Source: Epsilonproteobacteria bacterium 4484_65
Lineage (GTDB): Bacteria; Campylobacterota; Campylobacteria; Campylobacterales; Sulfurovaceae
Assembly (NCBI GenBank): GCA_002085305.1
Contig: NATJ01000014.1
Location: forward strand, 1-11,081
Direction of reading: 5' to 3'
DNA: 11,081 nucleotides
In this document: piece after piece, positions 6,196 to 11,081 of the stretch
Layout of the letters: every line of letters starts with the position of its first letter
How positions within the stretch are numbered: the first letter of the stretch is position 1
Program-made: the position numbers and the translations under genes
Notes under the pieces: generated by a model
The model's input: only the letters and a program-made list of their open reading frames with translations
What the model was told of the DNA's origin: nothing
Databases searched by the model: none

Positions 6196-6687
6196 ATGAA
6201 TGTACAAAAACTTTTTTTAACTTTTTTTGGAGCAGGACTCAGCCCCAAGGCTCCTGGTACAGTAGGTACACTTGCTTCCCTTCCTGTAGGTTTGGCAGTA
6301 CTTTACTACTTTGGTATGGAGACACTTTTCACACTTACCCTCGTCATTACGATCATCGGTATCTTTGAGATAAACAAATATGAACAAGAGACCGGCATCC
6401 ATGACCATCAACAGATCGTCATAGACGAAGCAGCAGGTATGTGGCTTTCACTCATGATAGCTTACTCCACAGCCATCACAATGAACTATCCCTATGCAGA
6501 GATCCTTGCTATCATATTCAGTTTCGCAGCATTCCGTCTCTTTGACATTTGGAAACCCTCAACTATAGGCTGGATAGACAGAGAGCTTAAGGGTGGTCTG
6601 GGAGTGATGCTTGATGATGTATTGGCCGGCATTGCAGGAGGGCTTTTAAGTGCAGTCGTTTTGATGGGGATCGGGAAACTGTTTTAA
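6196..6687 (+). CDS. pgpA: PgpA, phosphatidylglycerophosphatase A
   Basis: Removes phosphate from phosphatidylglycerophosphate to give phosphatidylglycerol at the inner membrane. The 163 residues match the family. Motifs are GAGLSPKAPGTVGTL (12-25), IVIDEAAGMWLS (74-85), FRLFDIWKP (113-121) and GGLGVMLDDVLAGI (133-146), with the acidic catalytic residues near Asp140/Asp141. Hydrophobic helices at about 28-56, 82-112 and 143-162 fit a membrane protein. Three ATGs cluster at 6191, 6196 and 6200. The one at 6196 is chosen because AAAGGA lies 5 nt upstream and 6191 hits a stop at once. It is the last gene of the operon, and its TAA overlaps the stop of the convergent GTPase gene by 4 bp. Confidence 0.95.
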   Translation: MNVQKLFLTFFGAGLSPKAPGTVGTLASLPVGLAVLYYFGMETLFTLTLVITIIGIFEINKYEQETGIHDHQQIVIDEAAGMWLSLMIAYSTAITMNYPYAEILAIIFSFAAFRLFDIWKPSTIGWIDRELKGGLGVMLDDVLAGIAGGLLSAVVLMGIGKLF

Positions 6688-8087
6688 TCTATAATATTTT
6701 TGAGGGCTGTCAATATTAGGCTCTCATACTCTTTCCGTTCCTCCTCTTTTACCTCATCGCCACTTCTAAACTTGCTATGAAATTTTTCCAGAGATTTTCT
6801 TGTACTCTCATCCATCCATCGTTCAGTGAAGGATTTCCCCATTTCAAACTTTGCCACAGACCTTAAAGCATGAGAACGGCTTGCCACTTCACTGGCATGA
6901 TATAAGGCACGATTTAAGAGAATATAAGGGAAATTAAGATTTTTCATAGGTCCTATTTCAAGATATTTTTTGCCCAGATTCTGTCCTAAGACTTTTATAT
7001 CGGAGAGTTCATTAAAACCAAAAAACACACCTGAACCACCTACCAATGCTCCTATAGCTGAACCCAATAAAAGTGTACTGCCTCCAAAAAGAAGATCAAT
7101 ACCCGCACCTGTCACAGCTCCACCTGTTGCTCCGGTGATCAGTAACTCTTTACGTGTTAAGCCAAAAATAGAAGCACTCTCTTTGGAAAAAAGATCCATT
7201 CCCTCAAAGAGAAGTGATTCTTGTACTTTTTGCAGATGGTCATGATTCCAAATCTTTTCAATCTTCTTTTGAGATTCTAGTTCATAGGTACGAAGTTGCA
7301 TTTGATATTTTTCTTGTATCTCTTCTCTCTCCTCAGCAGTTGCATCTTCATGCGTTAAAGAGAGCTGTTCTATGTGAGAAAGAGAATGATGAACAAGCTG
7401 TGTAATACTACTTGCACTCTGTTCAAACATTTGCTCATGATATTGTTTAAAAAGTATAATGGATGCTTTCACTGGAACTATCCACTCTTCATTAAGTTGT
7501 GCCATACTCTCCAAAAGATTGAGATGTTGAATAAAATCAGCTTCCATAGGATTGAAAACACGTACCATTTTAAAGTAATGTCCCAGTGCCCGCTTCCACT
7601 CCTCAACATAATTCGTATCACCTATGAGATTGATCAATGCCATAGAGGGCTGGCCTGTCCAACGCAGTATTTCCATCTCTGCTTCATACTCTTCACCATA
7701 AGGCTTGGAACCATCAACCACATAAATAATACCTGCACCAGCCATAATAGGTTCAAGTAATTCTATTTCATCTTGAAAGCGTTCATCCTCTTTATGCTCA
7801 TTGATAAACGCTTGTACCACTTCATGTTTTTTATCTGCTGGAACATCATGCTTTTCAAGCCATGCCAGTACTCTTCTAGCCCTTTGAAAACCTGGAGTAT
7901 CAAAGAGTTCATATAAGATCTTCCCATCCACTGTTAGAGGGAAACTTTGCTTTTTGGTTGTGGAACCAGGGGTATCAGAGATCTGCACTGCATCATCAAA
8001 GGCAAGCGTTGAGACAATACTGCTTTTACCTTTATTCGGGTGCCCTACTACAGCAAATTTTGGGTGCATATATCTACGACTCGGCAT
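6684..8087 (-). CDS. GTPase with DUF3482 C-terminal domain
   Basis: A probable membrane-associated P-loop GTPase of unknown cell role. G1 is GHPNKGKSS (15-23), a switch region with DTPGSTTKK (38-46) follows, and G3 is FDTPGF (62-67). The usual G4 NKxD is replaced by INLIGD (152-157), so guanine specificity is not certain. Residues 215-300 are helical and charged. Residues 317-358 form a glycine-zipper hydrophobic stretch (GATGGAVTGAG, then LLLGSAIGALVGG) that could insert in or lie on the membrane. The C-terminal end is basic/acidic helical. I assign the C-terminal half to DUF3482 from memory. AGGGAG lies 7 nt before ATG, and the first 14 bp overlap the DUF2868 gene, implying coupled translation. 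It converges on pgpA. Confidence 0.85.
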   Translation of the reverse strand: MPSRRYMHPKFAVVGHPNKGKSSIVSTLAFDDAVQISDTPGSTTKKQSFPLTVDGKILYELFDTPGFQRARRVLAWLEKHDVPADKKHEVVQAFINEHKEDERFQDEIELLEPIMAGAGIIYVVDGSKPYGEEYEAEMEILRWTGQPSMALINLIGDTNYVEEWKRALGHYFKMVRVFNPMEADFIQHLNLLESMAQLNEEWIVPVKASIILFKQYHEQMFEQSASSITQLVHHSLSHIEQLSLTHEDATAEEREEIQEKYQMQLRTYELESQKKIEKIWNHDHLQKVQESLLFEGMDLFSKESASIFGLTRKELLITGATGGAVTGAGIDLLFGGSTLLLGSAIGALVGGSGVFFGFNELSDIKVLGQNLGKKYLEIGPMKNLNFPYILLNRALYHASEVASRSHALRSVAKFEMGKSFTERWMDESTRKSLEKFHSKFRSGDEVKEEERKEYESLILTALKNIID

Positions 8088-9501
8088 TTAGTGACTCCCT
8101 GCTCAGCGTTTTAACGCTAGATCTCTTTAACCACACTTTATCACTGCTTATTTGCTGCAATTTTCTTCCCCACATTTCAAGCTCTTTGATTTTAGGAAGA
8201 TATGCATCTTCTACTGTACCTACAGGTGCAAGTATGACTTTATCCGCAACTCTGGTTAAGTCTTCAAGAAAATCTATAAAATCCATAGTAGGTGGTTCCC
8301 AGGACTTCACATAAAAAAGTACTTCTCCCTGGCACTTTGAGATGATCTCACTATCCTCATCCAAACTATTGGCTCCACCTACATCAAAAGCCATTGGTGT
8401 GATGACTTGCATACTGTCATTAAGCACTCTCAACTCATCACTAGACATTGCCCAGCCAAGTGTCCTGTCATAAGAGCCATCAAGATCTTCTACTTCCTGC
8501 ATAGTGTGACTGCCTTGGGGGACAACATTTTTCTTTTCCACTGTTGCAGATGTTGTGATAATAGGCTCATTCATCTCTCTAAGCAAAATACTCGCACCTT
8601 CCAAACTCAAAAGGGATCTTTTTAATGCCTTTTTAAATCCAAACATTGATAAGATCCACATTCCAAAACGTAATAAGATCGCATAGAACAGTGTGGCAAA
8701 TGCTAAGAACTTCCACCACTCTCCAAGCTTGGAAGCATTTTGGATCATTTGTGTATCAAGTTTCTCTCCCAGCCTAAAGTATTGGCTCTGCTCTATCAGC
8801 TCCACAGAAGGTACAGCCCAGGGAAAAATATCTCTCCATGCAAAAGCAAGAGTATGCAGCAAAGAATGGAACTCATTAGGTGAAACTTGAAGCGTAGTAC
8901 TCCATGCAAAGGCGATATCTTTCGTAATGACCATTCCCAAAAGAGCTACAAGCAAACCCAAAGAGAACATTAATGCAAGCAGTTGGGAACGCTTAATAAT
9001 AAGCCAATTGGAAAGCAAAGGATTTATCTTTAACTCTTGAAGTGAACTTTGTGCCTTTTGGGGTAAAAAACGCAACATTTTCTCCATCCAGAAAGCTGGA
9101 GAAATATGCACTAAAAGGCTTTGTGATGCATTGGCTCTAAACATAGAAAAAAGTGTAAGTGTCATAGTCGCAAGAGGAAGAAGCACGACCATAGCCATAT
9201 AATAAATCACATTTACAGGCTCATGCCCACTATAGCTGAGTAAACCTACACCTGAAAAGAAACCAAGAAAAAAAGCAATGATCACCAGTGTAAGTGTCAT
9301 ACCATACAAGTAAGTAGAAAAGGTATCACTCAGGAGTGGTTTTCCTAGAGTGGGAGTATGCTTTTTAGTCCATACTTCAAGCTGTTTGACAGGCTCATTC
9401 TTAATCTTTTCATATTCTAAACCTAAGGCACGGTTCTCTTCTCGTGTACCCTTATGGGTCTTCACTAATTCATAAAGGTTTATATAAGTCTTGAGATTCA
9501 T
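8074..9501 (-). CDS. DUF2868 family multi-pass membrane protein
   Basis: A 475-residue inner-membrane protein of unknown function, matched from memory to DUF2868, a family often found beside a DUF3482 GTPase. Four hydrophobic segments are visible: about 64-88, 97-120, 173-197 and 263-288. The N-terminus (1-60) is charged and probably cytosolic. The loop 198-260 between helices three and four has several aromatic residues and is likely extra-cytoplasmic. The C-terminal third (290-475) is soluble, with LFYVKSWEPPTMDFIDFLEDL (395-415 region) and KVILAPVGTV (421-430) looking like a small alpha/beta fold. AGGAGG is present upstream, inside the last codons of maeB, but 13 nt from ATG, which is long. 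An upstream in-frame stop excludes an earlier start. It is the partner of the GTPase encoded by the overlapping next gene. Confidence 0.82.
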   Translation of the reverse strand: MNLKTYINLYELVKTHKGTREENRALGLEYEKIKNEPVKQLEVWTKKHTPTLGKPLLSDTFSTYLYGMTLTLVIIAFFLGFFSGVGLLSYSGHEPVNVIYYMAMVVLLPLATMTLTLFSMFRANASQSLLVHISPAFWMEKMLRFLPQKAQSSLQELKINPLLSNWLIIKRSQLLALMFSLGLLVALLGMVITKDIAFAWSTTLQVSPNEFHSLLHTLAFAWRDIFPWAVPSVELIEQSQYFRLGEKLDTQMIQNASKLGEWWKFLAFATLFYAILLRFGMWILSMFGFKKALKRSLLSLEGASILLREMNEPIITTSATVEKKNVVPQGSHTMQEVEDLDGSYDRTLGWAMSSDELRVLNDSMQVITPMAFDVGGANSLDEDSEIISKCQGEVLFYVKSWEPPTMDFIDFLEDLTRVADKVILAPVGTVEDAYLPKIKELEMWGRKLQQISSDKVWLKRSSVKTLSRESLNAES

Positions 9502-9509
9502 ATACTGTA

Positions 9510-10784
9510 CTATTCCTCCTCAGGACATCCATAAATAATACATCTGAGCTTCTCTTTATACGCTGCATCATCATAACTGTCTACTCGTGCAACACCTTCT
9601 TCAAATGCTGTTCTGGCAACTGCAGAGGCAACCCATATAAGTGCTTCTTTATTAAAAGGCAATGGAATGATATGCTCTTTTCCGTATTCTATATTCTCAT
9701 TATGATACGCTGCTTTTACATAGTAAGGCACCGGTTCTTTAGCCAAAGCAGCCAAAGCTTCAGCCGCTGCCATTTTCATGCCTTCTGTGATCTTTTTAGC
9801 CCTTACATCCAATGCGCCTCTAAAGATAAAAGGAAACCCCAATACATTGTTGGTTTGATTGGGATAGTCAGAACGACCTGTTGCGATGATAGCATCATCT
9901 CTTACCTCTTTTATCTCCTCCGGGAGTATCTCAGGTGTAGGGTTTGCCAAAGCAAATATTACAGGCTCAGGTGCCATTCTTGCTACCATCTCTTTCGTCA
10001 AAGCTCCGGCCACAGAAAGCCCTAAGAACATATCTGCACCTTCAATAGCGTCATAAAGTCTATCTGCAGAAGTTTCTACTGCAAAAGCCATTTTATACTT
10101 GTTCAGGTCTGTTCTGTTCGTATTGATCACTCCTTTAGAATCACACATAATAATATGCCTTACGCCTAAAGCCTGATACATCTTCGCACAGGAGATACCC
10201 GCTGCCCCTGCACCATTGATTACTATCTTTATTTCCTCTACTTTTTTACCTGTAAGTTCAAGTACATTCATCAGTCCAGCTGTCGTAATAATAGCTGTTC
10301 CATGCTGATCATCATGAAAGACCGGGATATCCAACTCTTCCTGGAGTATACGTTCTATCTCAAAGCATCTAGGTGCTGAGATATCTTCAAGGTTGATACC
10401 ACCAAAAGTAGGTGCGATTGCTTTACAGGTAGTGACAATTTCCTCCACACTATGTACATCCAGTTCAATGTCAAATGCATCCACATTTGCAAATTTTTTA
10501 AAGAGTACCGATTTACCTTCCATGACCGGTTTGGAAGCAAGTGGTCCTATGTCTCCAAGACCTAGTACCGCTGTACCATCAGAGATGACAGCAACAAGGT
10601 TACCACGATTGGTATATTCAAATGAGAGATCTTCATCTTTTGCTATCTCAAGACAGGGTATGGCAACCCCGGGAGTATAGGCAAGTGAGAGTTCATGTTG
10701 CGAAGAACATGGCTTAGTTAGGTCTATACCTATCTTTCCATTTTTATGATATTCTAATGCTTTTTCTTTGGTGATTTCTGACAT
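9510..10784 (-). CDS. maeB: Malic enzyme, short MaeB-like form (probably NADP-dependent)
   Basis: Oxidative decarboxylation of malate to pyruvate and CO2 with NAD(P)H formation, in the cytosol. The N-terminal malic domain has AYTPGVA with the catalytic Tyr36 and EGKSVLFK with the catalytic Lys91. Metal-binding acids are Glu133/Asp134 (NLEDI) and Asp158 (FHDDQHGTA). The NAD(P)-binding domain has INGAGAAG (189-196), MCDSKGVI (213-220) and ATGRSDYPNQTNNVLGFP (301-318). The CDSKGV segment resembles NADP-linked MaeB, so NADP is the likelier cofactor. At 424 residues it lacks the phosphotransacetylase-like extension of E. coli MaeB, as in many bacteria. AAGG lies 7 nt before ATG and a TATAAT box 28 nt before it. 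It ends in an EEE tail and TAG, 8 bp from the DUF2868 gene, so it may head a three-gene operon. Confidence 0.95.
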   Translation of the reverse strand: MSEITKEKALEYHKNGKIGIDLTKPCSSQHELSLAYTPGVAIPCLEIAKDEDLSFEYTNRGNLVAVISDGTAVLGLGDIGPLASKPVMEGKSVLFKKFANVDAFDIELDVHSVEEIVTTCKAIAPTFGGINLEDISAPRCFEIERILQEELDIPVFHDDQHGTAIITTAGLMNVLELTGKKVEEIKIVINGAGAAGISCAKMYQALGVRHIIMCDSKGVINTNRTDLNKYKMAFAVETSADRLYDAIEGADMFLGLSVAGALTKEMVARMAPEPVIFALANPTPEILPEEIKEVRDDAIIATGRSDYPNQTNNVLGFPFIFRGALDVRAKKITEGMKMAAAEALAALAKEPVPYYVKAAYHNENIEYGKEHIIPLPFNKEALIWVASAVARTAFEEGVARVDSYDDAAYKEKLRCIIYGCPEEE

Positions 10785-10812
10785 AGCTTAACCTTACAGT
10801 TTAATATGAAAT

Positions 10813-10818
10813 ATTATA
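10813..10818 (-). promoter_or_regulatory. Candidate -10 box for maeB (and the downstream pair)
   Basis: A perfect TATAAT on the minus strand, 28 nt before the maeB start codon, in an AT-rich 72-bp gap. No convincing -35 is seen. The leader would be about 20 nt and includes the AAGG ribosome site. Confidence 0.55.
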
Positions 10819-10856
10819 CTGCAAGTATCGTTAATGTCCTAAGAAGAAAGAAGGTT

Positions 10857-11081
10857 CTATTCAAAATACTCTTCAATAATCTGAGGAAAGAGTTTCATTG
10901 TTTTTCTAGCTTTGTCAATTTTAGGTTGAAATACCTCCGAAGAAGTAGGAAAACTTGTCATAAACTCTGTATAAATAGCAATTTTTTCTTCCATATGGTT
11001 TTCAAGTGCATCAAGAACAGCCTGCATATTTTCTTTGCTTGTAGCATACTTCATGAGAAGTTCAAACATACGTTTTCTAGG
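10857..11081 (-). CDS. Unrecognised protein, C-terminal part (5' end outside window)
   Basis: The frame is open to the window edge, giving 74 visible residues. The Met at 11069 lacks a good ribosome site, so the true start is probably beyond the window. The fragment is helical and charged: RMFELLMKYATSKENMQAV, then ALENHMEEKIAIYTEF, and a C-terminal helix ending IIEEYFE. The pattern (Arg-Phe helix, then a long helix with spaced Leu and Tyr) loosely resembles the dimerising C-terminal domain of PadR-type regulators. That is a guess from helix pattern only. It lies 72 bp upstream of maeB on the same strand, and a -10 box stands between them, so it need not share the operon. Confidence 0.5.
   Translation of the reverse strand, partial: PRKRMFELLMKYATSKENMQAVLDALENHMEEKIAIYTEFMTSFPTSSEVFQPKIDKARKTMKLFPQIIEEYFE

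Noticed and set aside
7374..7760. 128-codon plus-strand frame inside the GTPase gene
   Set aside because: The opposite strand encodes the GTPase with conserved motifs; this frame has odd composition and no recognisable domain.

Overview
The window looks like chromosomal DNA from a Campylobacterota (Epsilonproteobacteria) species, most likely a free-living sulfur-oxidising type such as Sulfurovum or a relative. The evidence is gene content and order, AT-rich sequence with TATAAT-type -10 boxes that lack clear -35 boxes, and a fused ispD-ispF gene. From memory, mrp, ispDF, an HP1021/Cj1608-type orphan regulator, a sat-like gene and pgpA occur in the same order and orientation in Campylobacter jejuni (Cj1606c to Cj1610). 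The genus is an inference. I see no mobile element, CRISPR array, rRNA or tRNA, and no broken gene.

Layout. (1) 1-1239: the 3' part of metE (+) converges on a small acidic coiled-coil gene (-). (2) 1240-2790: a DUF3144 gene (+) diverges from the acidic gene and converges on mrp (-). (3) 2791-2993: a 203-bp divergent regulatory region with a stem-loop and -10 candidates. (4) 2994-6687: a tight (+) operon of ispDF, regulator, sat-like gene and pgpA. Gaps are 13 bp, a 23-bp overlap and 17 bp. (5) 6684-9501: a (-) pair, a DUF2868 membrane protein and a DUF3482 GTPase overlapping by 14 bp, with maeB (9510-10784) 8 bp upstream in the same direction. (6) 10857-11081: the 3' end of an unrecognised (-) gene running off the window.

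How the genes work together. The ispDF operon joins isoprenoid precursor synthesis (MEP pathway) and phosphatidylglycerol synthesis (PgpA) to an atypical phosphorylation-independent regulator and a divergent ATP-sulfurylase-like protein. Mrp, transcribed divergently, is an Fe-S cluster carrier, and the later MEP enzymes IspG and IspH are Fe-S proteins, so a functional link is possible but unproven. MaeB links malate to pyruvate and NADPH. The DUF2868/DUF3482 pair looks like a membrane-associated GTPase system of unknown role.

Most worth a second look: the sat-like protein has lost the residues that bind sulfate in true ATP sulfurylases. The regulator has Ser in place of the phospho-acceptor Asp, and its middle part reads like a decayed sigma-54-activator AAA+ domain. 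The membrane/GTPase pair is uncharacterised. Two convergent gene junctions carry hairpins with a stop codon in the loop.
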